Assembly: GCA_947034895.1 (NCBI GenBank)
Contig: OX344763.1
Coordinates: 38,625,025 to 38,689,024 of the forward strand
Direction of reading: 5' to 3'
Source of the DNA: Rhytidiadelphus loreus
Lineage: Eukaryota > Streptophyta > Bryopsida > Hypnales > Hylocomiaceae
DNA: 64,000 nt
Below are positions 34,901 to 46,626 of the stretch, one piece after another (the first letter of the stretch is position 1; each line of letters begins with the position of its first letter). Under the pieces are notes generated by a model. It made no database searches. It saw only the letters and a list, made by a program, of their open reading frames with translations, and was not told the origin of the DNA. Position numbers and translations under genes: made by a program.

Positions 34901-37900
34901 TAGGAATGGGATATAGAGAAAAGAGAGGAGCCATCAATGAGTTGGAATTGAATGCAAAGAAGAACCTAAATACGGGGTTTGGGGGACCACTCAAGGATCC
35001 ATGAAATTTCCTTGCACATGATATAAGAATTTTCATTGCACAAATGAGCTCTTATCCTCAAATTTGTTAAAATGGCAAATTCCAGTGAGTTTGACACAAT
35101 TTCAGAGCTCAAGGCAATTGACTGTCACAATTTCGCTCCGAAATATGCCATTTTAGCAAACAGGACCATAAATAATTTTTTTCTAGTTTAAGTTTACCTT
35201 TGATGGTGCGGTACTGCTCAATGACATCATCCACAAGCTTGTCGAAATTAGGTACATAGCCATGCAGTCCTTGGGACATGCCAAATCCGGGGTAATCCAT
35301 GCCGTAGACCGCGTACCCAGCTAACGCCAGTGTCCTTGCTTCCCCTGCAGCAAATTCTCAGGTTAGTACCAGCCCAATTTAGACCAGTCCTCTATTAGGT
35401 GGGAGAAAACCCCCACCACATACCTTAAAACTGCAAAATTTAAGTTGAAATATCGTCCCTACTCGCCCCAAAAATTAACCATTTTTCATCTATTTCAAGT
35501 GAGTTTTTCATGCACTCAACCGCCTTCCATCTAGTATCAACTACAAAAAAATATATATTAGTGATCGACACTTTAACTGTATTCCTAATAGTGGAAGGAA
35601 AAAACCTACTTCAAACAGCGTTTTGCAACAAGAACAACGTACAAACTTAGCAACAGAAAGCTCTACTCTAGTGTGGGTTCTGATGAGAATAAGGAAGTAA
35701 CACTCGATGTTAGGAGTAATGTCGGTAAGGATCATAGGAATGAATTTAGGTACATCTTTGCATAACTCCTAAAACCTTCAAAGCGAACATGAATTCAATC
35801 TATCCAGTGTAAGTCGCTCTATTTCAAGCCATGATTTTACACACCATAGAAAGATTGGCATTCATTCACAAGAATGGTGACAGTGACAAAACCTTCAGCG
35901 TAAAAGGTGACAGTATCACCGTAACCATGGCAGAGAAACACCACGCCATGGGGCTTGGACTGAGCAGGCACCCAGCTCTTCACAAAAATCTCCACGCCCC
36001 TGGAGTTTAACACATACGTCTGCAAAGGGCAAGAAAATCAAGCAGAGTGAGTACCTCACTTGTGGAACTTTCTTTGAACGTGTGTTTCAAACAATAATGG
36101 GTGCCAAGATAGGAGAATGGAGCATTGAATCCGATGAAGTTGGAAATGAGATCCTACAAAGAGGGAGATGAGGTCACTTCTTTTCAAATCAAAAATCAAA
36201 ATTCACCTCCTTGAGTTGGGTGATAGCAGCCACTAGTGAATGGAAAACGATCAATAGTATCCAATCGTTTTCTTCAAAACCAAAAAGTAAACCGCCAACA
36301 TTGAGAACCCCTAATCAACAAGAACTACTGGATTTCAAACCTCGAGTTAATGAATTTTGGAAAGAATTAAGATGAATTCACGAGTGGCCTTTCGCAGCAT
36401 TCATCACCAATAGAGAAATTCACAAATAAAGTAACCCCAAGTAGTGATTACTTAGCATGTAATAAAACGATCAACAAGAGCACAAGCTAGTCCTTGTGCA
36501 AAGCGACATCCACAACACTCAATCAATACAATGCCATTACCTCGGTGAGGGAGACGGAAAATAATGATAACCCTTTTAAAGTTCATGATGTGACATTCCT
36601 TAAGTAAAAGCAACCCATTCACAGTTGCTCGGACCTTAAAAGGGTTAATGGTGACACTTTCACTGTCCAGACTTTGTACACATCTCAATCAGCATTGAAC
36701 TGAAATCCAGTACCACAGAATGCATCTCCTAACCTCAATGTAGCCTGTTTCTCCACACAGCCAAGCATTGGATACGGAGAACAAGGTTATATCTAATAAC
36801 ATTGTCCTTCTCAAAGAGCTACAGTGTCCTTCATTTAAAAACACTACTTGAGCAAGATTGAACAGGATCTAACAACCACTGAGGTTACATCCGATAATAT
36901 GAAAGTACAGCCTCGTTATGGAAACAACATCCCTAAGCACTACCGTGACTCGGTATCAGTTACTTCTCATCATGAGGCTCTACTCTCACATCACCTAGTA
37001 CATTCCACAAAGTCTGAAACCCAGTACTGCTAAACACCAGACTCTCAGAAGACGGTAAAATTCAAAACCAAAAAGAAGTACCGGTAGCAAGAATCAGACT
37101 CTCAGAAAACGGGTAATATTCAAATCCAAAATGAACATCCGGTTCTAAGCATCAGCCTCTACAAAAACGGCAGAACTCAAATCAAAAAAAAAAAACGATT
37201 GTAAGCACCAGCCTCTAAGAAAACGGCAAAATTCAAATCCAAGAAAGAGAAGTGGTTGTAACCTTCAGAATCTGAGAAAACGGCAAACTTCCAATCCAAA
37301 AAGGACAACTGCTAGTAAGCATCAGACTCCAATAAAACGGCAAAATTCGAACCCGAAAAGAAAAACCGGCAGTAAGCACCAGACTCCGAGAAAACATCAA
37401 AATTCTAATCCAAAAAGAACAACCGATTGCACAGCACCAGACTCTACGAAGACAGAAAAATTCAAAAACCAGAAGCGGAGAGTTCGATGCGGCGCACCTC
37501 GGTGACAGTGAGCTCCTTCTCTGCTTCGTTTTGCTACACACAACCAGACCAAACACATTCAAAATACTGCGCCTCGGATTTCACGAAAATCTTCAGACTG
37601 TGCTATCAAACAGAAGCTGAAGTTACAGAATGCTGGCTTGAACTCAAGCAATGCAGAATCGTAGGCATGCAAAAACTCGAAGAGGAAGTGCTGGAACAAA
37701 ACTTCAGGCAAAACGGGGAAAATTTTCACACACAGGCGGGCAAGTATGATCGAAATGCTTGTGGCTCCGATAGAAATCCTCCCTGGCCGCCCGCCTTGTA
37801 GCAGCCTCGTCCAACGCATGCCGTGAATCATACTCCACAGCACTTCCACCCTTCTTCCCTTCATTTCCTCTCGACCAAAGCCATCGACTGTAGAAGAGCA

Positions 37901-37934
37901 CCCCGAGCGTGCCTGCTACAATCAGCAGCACCAT
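31962..37934 (-). CDS. Monoacylglycerol-lipase-like serine hydrolase, 7 exons
   Basis: Minus-strand exons, all with GT..AG borders: 37734-37934, 37498-37518, 35893-36019, 35198-35344, 34156-34424, 32968-33066, 31962-32297. They sum to 1200 bp, 399 codons plus TAA. The fold is the alpha/beta hydrolase of the plant MAGL / caffeoyl-shikimate-esterase family: NSRGVEIF at about 79-86, oxyanion region HGYGD (105-109), MDYPGFG, nucleophile Ser181 in GESMGG, Asp301 in LHGAGDRVTDP and His331 in AWHCLL. Residues 1-16 are a hydrophobic anchor (MVLLIVAGTLGVLFYS), followed by the ALDEAATRRAAR segment typical of the longer plant isoforms. The reaction would be hydrolysis of monoacylglycerol or a related ester at a membrane; the substrate is not decidable here. 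Start: 37934 is the first in-frame ATG, though the frame stays open upstream to a stop near 38146. The 21-nt exon 2 rests on phase and family alignment. Confidence 0.87.
33312..34140 (-). repeat. Tandem repeats of about 300 bp inside lipase intron 5
   Basis: Units at about 33312-33630 and 33631-33930 share CACTGAATTCTACTGCAGAC, AAAATTCACCGAGTTCAT, GGTTCATG.TGGCTAAT, TCAGGAATTC and CTCCAATACAA, and a partial unit lies at 33980-34140. The array fills most of the intron between exons 5 and 6. A poly-C run occurs at 33230-33242, just beside it. Confidence 0.7.
37024..37475 (-). repeat. Degenerate minisatellite of about 60 bp in lipase intron 2
   Basis: About seven units carry the core CACCAGACTCT.AGAAAACGG followed by CAAAATTCAAATCCAAAAAG, with the last unit ending just before the 21-nt exon (37498-37518). 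Units differ by about 20-30 percent. It lies in the large intron between the microexon and exon 3. Confidence 0.75.
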
Positions 37935-38117
37935 GACCGCACAAAACTTCCACACAAAAGAACTTAAAACTAGAGCAGATTGCGCATCGTTTAGGGCACC
38001 ACACGAAAACTGAATAGCGAGGAAGAAACAGGCGGAGGGGATACTGAAGACTATTATTTTAGGGCTCAGTACCCGAAAAAATTGCGAGAAACCCGAAAGA
38101 AATCGAGAACTCGTCAC

Positions 38118-39495
38118 ATTCTGAGACTCCCAAGACTAGGGCAACCCTAGAAAATGCTGGAAGCACGTCTGCTCTTGAGATCTGGAAGCACGTTGGCTCT
38201 AGATCGTTAGCAGGTGATGCTACTGCAGTGAGTTGTTCTCTTGCGAATGGGTTTCAGAATCTTGAGCGAAGATTCAGCATGGCGTTGCGACTGCGAATTT
38301 TTTTGCGAGAGGCACAGATTTCGAGATCTAGAACAGGGTGACGCAGATTCTAAGGAACAGTTTCGGGGATTCCCAGGGTCTATGAGCTTCAGCTTGCACC
38401 GGCGCTTCCTACGCTTGTTTCTGACTATTGTTGCAGGCTTTAGAATGCGGAAATTTGTGCCGTTCGGTTTGAATGCCAACACAAATCAAGAAATGCCCTT
38501 CAGAGCTCGCAAAAATGGCGATTTCAAAATGGGGTTCAAAAACACTACAAGGACAAGAGAGAGAGAGACAGAGAGAGACAGAGAGACAGAGAGACAGAGA
38601 GAGATAGAAAGAAACAATTCCCTCGCACCGAATTTGGTAACAAATCTGCAAATTGTAAAGCAGCACTCGTAATCGTCCACTTTGTAATAACCACAATGGC
38701 GGATTTTTCCTTGCTTGGTAACAGAAATAGTGATGCGCCTGCGAATATTTGCTTCTGTCAGGAATCCCTTTAATAGACAGTTGAACTCTAAGTAGTTGTC
38801 CAACAAACCCGAATCTCAGTCCTTGAAGTAACTTCCTACTGTAGCACCGGCTTTTGCTTCCGGGGATTCAAGCCGAAATCTTCCTCAAATTCACAATATA
38901 CAGCTACATGAAGCTTTTGTCAATGCAAGAGGCTCCTCCAACAAACTGAAGTTCTAGAAGACGAGATTGTTTGCGAGAAAGCCCAAAAGCAAGTGCCGTG
39001 CAGAAAACTTCTTCAAACTCCGTCTATTATTCGTGCAAGGACACACATCTGAAGTGACCGTAGAATTCTTCCTCAAACGTAACGTAAGTTTAGCATTATT
39101 CAAGGGAGGAATACTACAAATCGAGGAATGTTCCTGAGATCGCTACTCAGGTTTCGCAAAGTCCTTCACTACTGCACAAAGCCTCATCGTACTTTCACCA
39201 CTCCGTTGACGAGAGACGAGAGGCGCCGTGGTGGGTTACGTGCAGATTCTGAACTACAAAAAAGGGGAAAAACAAACAGTTTTTTTCTACCAAAAAAAGA
39301 AAAAAGAAATTCTACAAAACGTGGATGGAGGAAAACCTCCCTGAGCTTCTTCTTTTTCAATATTAAAAATTGCTGCTACATAAGATTCAGAGTCAAGATA
39401 CTTGGGCAGATTTCATTGCAGGAATTTATGATTTTTACTTTTTCAGAGTTCACAACCCAAAAGACAAAATATCTTGTGTAAACGTGACATGACTT
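38118..39495. other. Upstream region of the lipase gene, with GA-rich microsatellite
   Basis: This holds the 5' UTR and promoter of the lipase gene. A (GA)n/(GACA)n microsatellite lies at 38556-38607. Frames of 91-143 codons on both strands around 38.2-38.8 kb overlap each other and the microsatellite and show no family signature. No TATA box was chosen. A 117-codon frame at 39128-39481 (+) is also unrecognised. Confidence 0.45.
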
Positions 39496-39498
39496 TTA

Positions 39499-40597
39499 AT
39501 GGAGGTGCACCCAAAAACGCCACTTTTTGCTAGTGAGCCTATCTCCTATTATTAGACTGGTCAGATTTTCACATGTTCTTATTGGGAAGTGAAAGGAGGT
39601 TCCAATGCACCAGAGAGAGAACGTGGCATTTGGATATTGTATGCAAAAGTTATTAACCCCTAAAGGACCATTGTCCCTTCGGGTGACAAATGCATTTTCG
39701 GGCAGGTACCTACGGGCTGAAATTTTATCATAATTTTTTGAAATATTTTTTGGAGGTAGAAAAGTTGATTAGCTTCGTGGGAATATAACTTTTTTCAAAA
39801 TCGGTGCACGGGAACAATAGTTATGACCAAATAAGCTCAAATGAGGGGACGGCGGGCAGCTCGGGCAGCCAAAAAAAATGGACAAAAAATTTGAAATTTC
39901 TTTTTAATATTTTTTTCATAGATTATATTTTTGTCTATCTGGGAAGCTTTGATTCATTTCATTTGGATATGTTATGAGAAAGTTATGGACATTCTTGTTT
40001 TCCGGGTAGTTAGAGCATCTTCTTGAAAAAAAATAACTTGTAGGATTCATTTCTGAATGCAATTTTTCAATTTTTTTTTTTTGCATGGTCTGATTTACTT
40101 GCTAGAACAATCTCACCATTGGGATTAGTGCATTTTAATTCCATCTAAAATTTATGAATATTTTAGATTTTACACTATAAAGGTTTAAAGCTCAAAACTC
40201 TATAGTGCAAAAATCTTAAGTTAAAAATGTTCAAAGTCAAAAAATCTAGTCCAACAATGTGCTGAAAAACTTGTTTTTTCCACTTTAAATAGAGATATCT
40301 TGCAATCTGAGAGGTCAAAAATTCTGAAATTTTTTTCCCACTCTCATACTAGTTAGGTGTAAGATCATACGGTTAGATATGGAAAAAAAACAATGTTTCA
40401 ATTTTTTTTCTCCTTGCTATTGGTATGGCAGTTTTGAGTGTTTTCTGGCAGAAAAAAGGTCTTGGTCCTTTAGGGGTTAAGGAACAAAGTTTGATCTAAA
40501 AGCGTTTCTTCCACATAGGTACATAACTGATTTTGAAGATGTACACGTAGTGTAGATGGCGCTTTAAGGTCAGTGGCAAATTTGGGTGTACCTGCCT
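39499..40597 (+). mobile_element. Family D TA-flanked miniature transposon split by a TTAA element
   Basis: The left part (39499-39652) and right part (40481-40597) align to the complete 256-bp element at 55530-55785: TTATTAGACTGGTCAGATTT, GAAAGGAGGTTCCAA, GCGTTTCTTCCACATAGGTA, GATGGCGCTTTAAGGTCA, and TTTGGGTGTACCTGCCTTA at the end. TA lies at 39497-39498 and 40598-40599. The middle is occupied by the TTAA-flanked element below. Confidence 0.75.
39657..40476. mobile_element. TTAA-flanked miniature transposon 2 (piggyBac-like target)
   Basis: TTAA lies at 39653-39656 and 40477-40480. The ends CCCCTAAAGGACCA and TGGTCCTTTAGGGG are perfectly inverted apart from the base next to the internal side. 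The uninterrupted relative at 55.68 kb has GTTATTAAGAAGCG at the same place, a TTAA in the empty site. The 820-bp interior carries the inverse of family blocks such as CAATCT and TTGCAAGATAT. There is no transposase frame. Confidence 0.75.
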
Positions 40598-40599
40598 TA

Positions 40600-41089
40600 G
40601 AGCCAGGATGAAGACTTGCACAGTAGTAAGATAACTACACTTAAAATAAGCAATTTCTCATAGTTTCCATTACCATGTTGAAGATATTTTTGTGGGGGTC
40701 TTGTTGGTAGTCAAATGGGGATTCAAGATTCTTTTTAAATGCATTTTTTGGAAACCATTTGAACAAACTATGAATACTCAAAGTGCTGAAAAAGAGGTGT
40801 TTATAATACTGATCCTAGACTCGTGAATATTGTATCCATAGGGAAGGATCAATAGAAAACAAATCTTTTGAAGGCAGCTCGAAAAAATAATAAAATGAGA
40901 AAAAGAAATTTATGAGTTCAGCAAATATTGAATAACCAACTTGATGTAAAAAAAAGAAAATGTCCAATGTCGGTTGGAAAGTTCAAAGTAAAGTCTAAAG
41001 ACCATCTTCCATAAAGTTCATTCTTGTTGGCTAAGTGGAGGACATTCTTTGTTGACTTTAAGCAATAAAGGAAGGGGGAGAGGTAGTTT
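40600..41089. other. Intergenic DNA with a dispersed repeat
   Basis: 40680-40830 resembles 31258-31400. No gene or element ends were recognised. Confidence 0.4.
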
Positions 41090-41720
41090 TTATAATGAAA
41101 TCCATTGTCCATCATGAACCCTCAAAGGATATGGGATAATTTGAAGATTAGAGGTTGCTTGCTCATTGCCAAAAAGTAGGAATTGTGTTCAAAGTAGAGT
41201 TTCAGACCTCATTTTGGCATAGTAGAATAATTTTTTTCAAAAAACTTTGAACCAAGAAAAGTTGAGAAATCAATCTAACTTTTATCTCCAATTTTCCAGT
41301 TGTGATTTTGAGCCTCCATAAAAGAGTTATGGACAAAATTCAGAGAGGATGTTTAGAAAATGTCAAAATTCAATGAAAATGTCCCTTCCAATGTCTCTCT
41401 AAAATTTGTCCATAACTTTTGATTAGAGGTTTGAAATCTCAAAAGAATTTTTTGAGATAAAAGTTAGATTGATTTTTCACATTAACTTAGTTCAAATTAT
41501 TTTGAAAAACATTATTCTAAACTGCCTAAATGAGGTCTGAAATTCTACTTTGAACACAATTCTTGCTTTTGACTTAACTATGAGTGGTTGAGCTCCTACT
41601 AATCCTAACCATTTATATATCCCACATGGATTGTTTTACCTCCTACCACCTCATTTGTATAAATAACTTGTTTTTCTCAACTTCACACACACATCAAATT
41701 TAGTGTGGGGTAACGTAATT
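41090..41720 (+). repeat. About 600-bp dispersed duplication, copy 2, with foldback copy 3
   Basis: The partner of 17270-17850. The embedded foldback element (41180-41562) is the best preserved of three: the left arm GAATTGTGTTCAAAGTAGAG and AGACCTCATTTTGGCATAG pair with the right arm GGTCTGAAATTCTACTTTG and AACACAATTC. The interior carries facing ATGGACAAAATTCAGAGAG and its inverse. Confidence 0.65.
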
Positions 41721-42850
41721 TTACTATTTTTTGTAGATACTTTAGAAGGTTTATAAGAGCAACCTAGCTTTGAGAGCATTCTTTAACACAAAGGTACACA
41801 TTGTTTTCTTCAATGTTATCATCAATGAATATATCATCCAATGGGTGGATGCTGATAGTAAGAGCTTTATGTAATTCCAACTTCAAGATTCATAACGAAC
41901 TTCATGAATGTCCAAAAAATATGAAACAACTTGGATTACATATCAATCACATTTTTCATTCAAGGAAAATTTACTAAAATAAATTCGAGAGGTCAAACTC
42001 CCCAATATTGAAAATTAGCTAGGAGGTGGTCACTTTATGGACCTCCTACCTTAAATGGAGTTAAGTTCTTTAACTTCTATCCATTTCTATGTGTATCAAT
42101 AAATTTAACATAATTATTTCAAGCATGATATCACTACTTTGGCACTACATTAACCCTTAACTCGTAAAGTTTCAAAATTAGCAACATTTTGAAAATTTTA
42201 AGCAAGTTCCCATGATATCAAATTTTTTAGTGGTTTTTTTAAACATTTTTTGAAGTTGTAGCAATGGAATAACTTTCATTGTAGGGGTATAATTTTTTTT
42301 CCTTTTGGCCTTTAAAAAAAAAAGTTGTACTAAAACAAAAAATTATATGCACTTTTAAAAAATAAAAATAAAAATAATTTAAAAGAACTAAAATGTGTCT
42401 TTTGTAATATAGATCAATATCTACATGGGACTTTGATTCATTCCACGTTGATTAGTAAAGTGGAACATATTAGGACTATTGCTTTGGAAATAGTTGTATA
42501 TTGTACCTCATTGAAAAGTTGTAAGCCTTTATAGTACAAATTTTTAGTCAAGAGAATTCAAAGTCTGCTAATTAATTTTAGTTGAGAGCTTGCAAAATAA
42601 ATCTTTCTATCTTTTCAATTACTATGATCTTACTATCCATATAGTCAATGTTATAGAAAATTTTACCACACATTTTTTAAGTATTGTAAGATAAGATCCT
42701 ACATTTGGATTTCAAAATTAAATCACTTTTTTCTCATTTTTTCTCTTTGCACTAGAAATTGCAATTTGGAGGTGGCATTGTTTTTGCTAGGGGAGAACAT
42801 TGTGCAAGAGTCTTCAAAACCACCAATGAATACAAAAATAGAGGTCTACT
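41721..42850. other. AT-rich intergenic DNA, no gene seen
   Basis: A sequence TTAACTCGTAAAGTTTC near 42156 resembles a left end of the TTAA-flanked family, but no partner end was found. Nothing else was recognised. Confidence 0.4.
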
Positions 42851-42855
42851 AATTC

Positions 42856-44017
42856 CACTAGAAGAAAATGAAGGTTTTGTGACTACAAAGAACAACTATT
42901 TTTTTAGTTGTATGGGACATTTGTGACTAGTGCTAATTTGGAGACTTGTAGTTGTTGTAGACAAGTCACTCTTGGAATTGTAGTTGTAAAGTGCAGTGGG
43001 GTAGTTTCTCATCTAATAGTCTAGTTGGACCTTTGTTGACGTATTTTTCCAATGTGTTTTTTATATGGTATTTATTGCCATGTAGATTTTGTAGATTTTG
43101 AAATTCTATCTCAATGATTTGTAGATTTTGAAATTTCAAATCTAACTCCTTTTTTAGATTTTAAAAGTTCAAATATTGGTATTTAATAGATTTCACTTGT
43201 TTAGAAAACATTACAATTCCGTAGGTTTTAAAATTTTCTAGATTTTAAATATTTTAAGATTTCTATAGATTGTAGAAATCTACAAATTGTAAGAATCTTA
43301 GAATTCTTCTAACAAAACTCATTACATAAGAGTACAACAACTTACAAGTCTTATGTGACCAACCTAACGGTACTCTTGACAACTAATATGGATCAATTGA
43401 TATAAGACAATTGGAAAAAACACAAGCATTGTATGATTGTAGTCGTTTTCTAGTCAAATTGTAGTTGTATTTAGTTTTTTGCAACTATAGATTGACATGG
43501 TGGATTCTACTAAGCATAGACTTGTTCACATCAACAATTGTGATGAATATTGGATGGTGAATAGCTCACATTCATTCTGAACTTGAACTTTGTTATACTC
43601 CAATAATCCTACCTTTTATTCTATGACTATTTTGTAACTACTCTATAACTAGAACAGTGTACATGTAAGATTTGATGTTCAAAACAAGGGCTATAGTTGT
43701 AGGACAATTGTATAGGACACTTAGTTGTTATATGAGTTTCAACTTTTGTTAATGGCTATGAGTCCCTCCTACATTCCCAAGCTCTAGGATCTCCGCCACA
43801 TAGCCTATTGACATGGTCGAGAGACTGTCATGTCACCAGGCATTAAAGAAATGTTTTTTAAATATTTTTAATTTTTAATTTTAATATTTTAATAATTAAA
43901 AAATAAATTCCAAACATCATTGATTGGTTCCCAACAACATGAACCAGCCTGAAACGGCCCTCCTGGCAAGCCAAAACACATCTAATGACTTGTAGCAGAC
44001 ATATTTTTCTTTTAGTG
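42856..44017. mobile_element. CACTA-type non-autonomous element, 1162 bp
   Basis: It starts CACTAGAAGAAAATGAAGG and ends ATATTTTTCTTTTAGTG, with TTC on both sides (42853-42855 and 44018-44020), a perfect 3-bp target duplication. The left part resembles the palindrome element at 29.8 kb (CACTAGAAGAAAA, a GACT.CAA block, TAGTTGT words). It contains a hairpin TTGACATGGTCGAGAGACTGTCATGTCA-like dyad at about 43810-43837. There is no transposase frame. Confidence 0.75.
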
Positions 44018-44020
44018 TTC

Positions 44021-45985
44021 CAAGATGCATAAATAATGAACCACTTACAAAGACTAGTAGTTCCAAAATACTACTCTTATATCATACAAGTGAAGCTTAT
44101 AAATACTAAACCACATTAGTTATTACAATGCCATAGAATTCTCCTAGAAATAATATAGAGTAAGGTGCTTAGATGAATAATTTTGGATATATTTTTGTGC
44201 TTGCACCAAGTCCTAGGATTCAAATATTGACGTATGAGCACATTTTGGTATATATTGGTAGCTTCAAGTAGATTTATCGCCCTTGGTGCATTTTAATGGA
44301 AGTTTGTCTCTTTTTGTGGATTCCGCGCCAATGTATTAATTTTATTTAGACTTCCAATGTCTTCCTTTACATTTCTTTGCATGTTGTTTTAGAGTTTGTG
44401 ATCAAGTGGAAATTTTTCATGCTTACAACTAAGGTTTTGGATAGATTCCCTACTTCACTTTACTTATGTATTTTTATTTTTAAATTTATAGTCACCTCAC
44501 ATAGTTATTGCACACTTAGACATGTTATATGTTATATTGTGTTTAGAATTTGGAGTGGTCTTGGAGTTTAGAATATATACTATAGTTGAATAAATCTAGT
44601 TTGGGTTTAGAAGTCATTTGGGGGTAAGAGATATTCGATAGGGTTTGGATAGGGTTTGGATAGGGTTTGTGAAGAAGTTAAGTCTAGAAGAATCTTTTTT
44701 TTTTTAATTTGGTGGTGTAGAGACAAGTGAATAGAACAAGTTGAAGTTCAAACAAAAATTTAAAAACAAAAATACAAAGTACTAAAAGATACAATTAATG
44801 CATTTCTTTTTAGCTTTAACCAACCTACCCCCCTTTGTTGACTAATCATTTTTGGAAAATTATATAAGATTAGGGGGCCTTAAAATCCTTTCATAAAAAA
44901 TAATAAATTCATTTAATACCCCTTCTCACACACAAGGGCTCAAAAAAATACTATATGTGTCAACCCCAAGAGTATTTGATGATATATAGTCGTGAACCTT
45001 GAGGGTTAATGCCTAAAGATTATGGATAAAATCAAATAAGATGTGTTACACTATAAGTAAATTAAGGGCCAAATCTACACATTTTTGTTAAATATTTAAT
45101 TATTTACATAAATTAAAGTTCAATAGATAAAAAAAACATCTCCAAGATCCTTTTGTCCCATACAATTATTTTTTCTTTAAAAAAAATTATTTTCCAAAAA
45201 TTTGACATCTATTTTCAAAATTATTTTTTATTGAACCATGCCCTACAAGTATGGTGATATATAAAGTTTTCAACTTTATATAAAAAATTTCATTATTCAA
45301 AAAGATGTTAAACATGAATTTTTTAAATTATCTATACAATCAAATATGAATAAACATTCATAGACCTTTGTAATATTAATTTAGAAGCATTTAACTCCAA
45401 AAAATCATCAAAAATATAATTTTTATTTTTTGCACTTGAATTTGGGTACAACAAGATTAATTTGTGAAGTTTTTAACATATTCTACTATGATTACCAATT
45501 TTTATTTTATTTTTTATATTCAAAGCATTATAACTTTCTATGTACAATGAATCTTTTAAGAAAGAATGCACCTCGATTGTTAATTAGGCTTATTAATCCC
45601 TTTAATGACTACCAAATCAATAGAAAATTTTTGGGGACTCTCAAGGGCTACCCAAATCTGGACAAGTGCCCCCAAAAGTTCAAAAAAAATACTAATATTT
45701 TATTTGGACTTTTAGTCTCAGTTTGGCAACATTGTAGTGGCTTTTTTTTCTCTAATGTGTACACTATCTATACTATACTATTAGTGACAATATTGTGTAT
45801 ATACCTTCCTTAAGTTCCCTTCTTGAAAGATTGTCCTTTCTAAAACTTCATGCATATATTGACTACAATTTACGGTAGAAATAAAAGTAAGGGAATACAA
45901 TGGTATACAAAAAAATAAAATAAAGTATTTATTTCTTAGAAATGCTCTTACAACATCCATGACTTCCACTCATGACAATATGTAC
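44021..45985. other. AT-rich intergenic DNA, no gene seen
   Basis: A short GGGTTTGGATA triplicate lies at about 44637-44671. Frames of 64 and 127 codons have no family signature. Homopolymer A/T runs are frequent. Confidence 0.5.
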
Positions 45986-45987
45986 TA

Positions 45988-46280
45988 AGGTAAGGGGCTG
46001 TAAAAGCAACCCTTTAAAAGCTGATTTGCATTTTGGAGGAAGCTAAACTGCTTAAAATAATTTTCAGTAAATTTTCGTGGCAAGAAAAATGGAATGGGCC
46101 TCTAACACAAGTCGTTTCGTATTTTTTGGACCTTCATGGAATTAGTTATGAATTTTTGAAGCTAAAAACATAGTGGTTTTTAATAGCGACCCCTCTTGAA
46201 ATGTACACTTTTGGTACATGTTAAAAGCAAAATGTACTAGATTGCTTTTAGAGACAGGTCGCTTTTACAGCCCCCTACCT
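45988..46280. mobile_element. TA-flanked miniature transposon, family A
   Basis: The ends AGGTAAGGGGCTGTAAAAGC and GCTTTTACAGCCCCCTACCT are inverted, with TA on both sides (45986-45987 and 46281-46282). The interior has GAGGAAGCTAAACT and TTAGTTATGAATTTTTGAAG, shared with the copies at 49.7, 51.5 and 54.7 kb. It is 293 bp and non-coding. The TA duplication points to the Tc1/mariner superfamily. Confidence 0.75.
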
Positions 46281-46626
46281 TAATGCAAATACACATGTGC
46301 CTCATTTTGACTTTAGCCATAAATACCTAGTGCTCATACCCCTATGGTACATATACAACTCGCCCACCTTTGTATATAGGCACAACTAGCCCTTTCTAGC
46401 ATCATCAATTGTAGCATTGCTTTTGCAGTAATACTTGTTGATCCCTCCCTTTTCTATATAACATTGATTGTTTTTATAAATAAAAAATTATATAGTATAA
46501 TACACATGCACAAGAAATTGTCATCATTTTGTCATAAGTAATTTCCTTTTGCATCCAATAATGTCTAATACTACCTTTTAAGAATCTTCTAAATAGATGT
46601 CAAAGCACTAAACATTAAAGGATTAA

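Noticed and set aside
37704..38117. Longer first lipase exon starting at 38117
   Set aside because: The start there is GTG, not ATG; the first in-frame ATG is at 37932-37934 and gives a sensible membrane anchor and total length.
38241..38806. Overlapping frames of 91-143 codons on both strands
   Set aside because: They read through a GA-rich microsatellite (RERETERDRETERQ-type peptide) and have no recognised domain.
44637..44671. Telomere-like repeat
   Set aside because: The unit is GGGTTTGGATA, three copies only, not the plant telomere heptamer.
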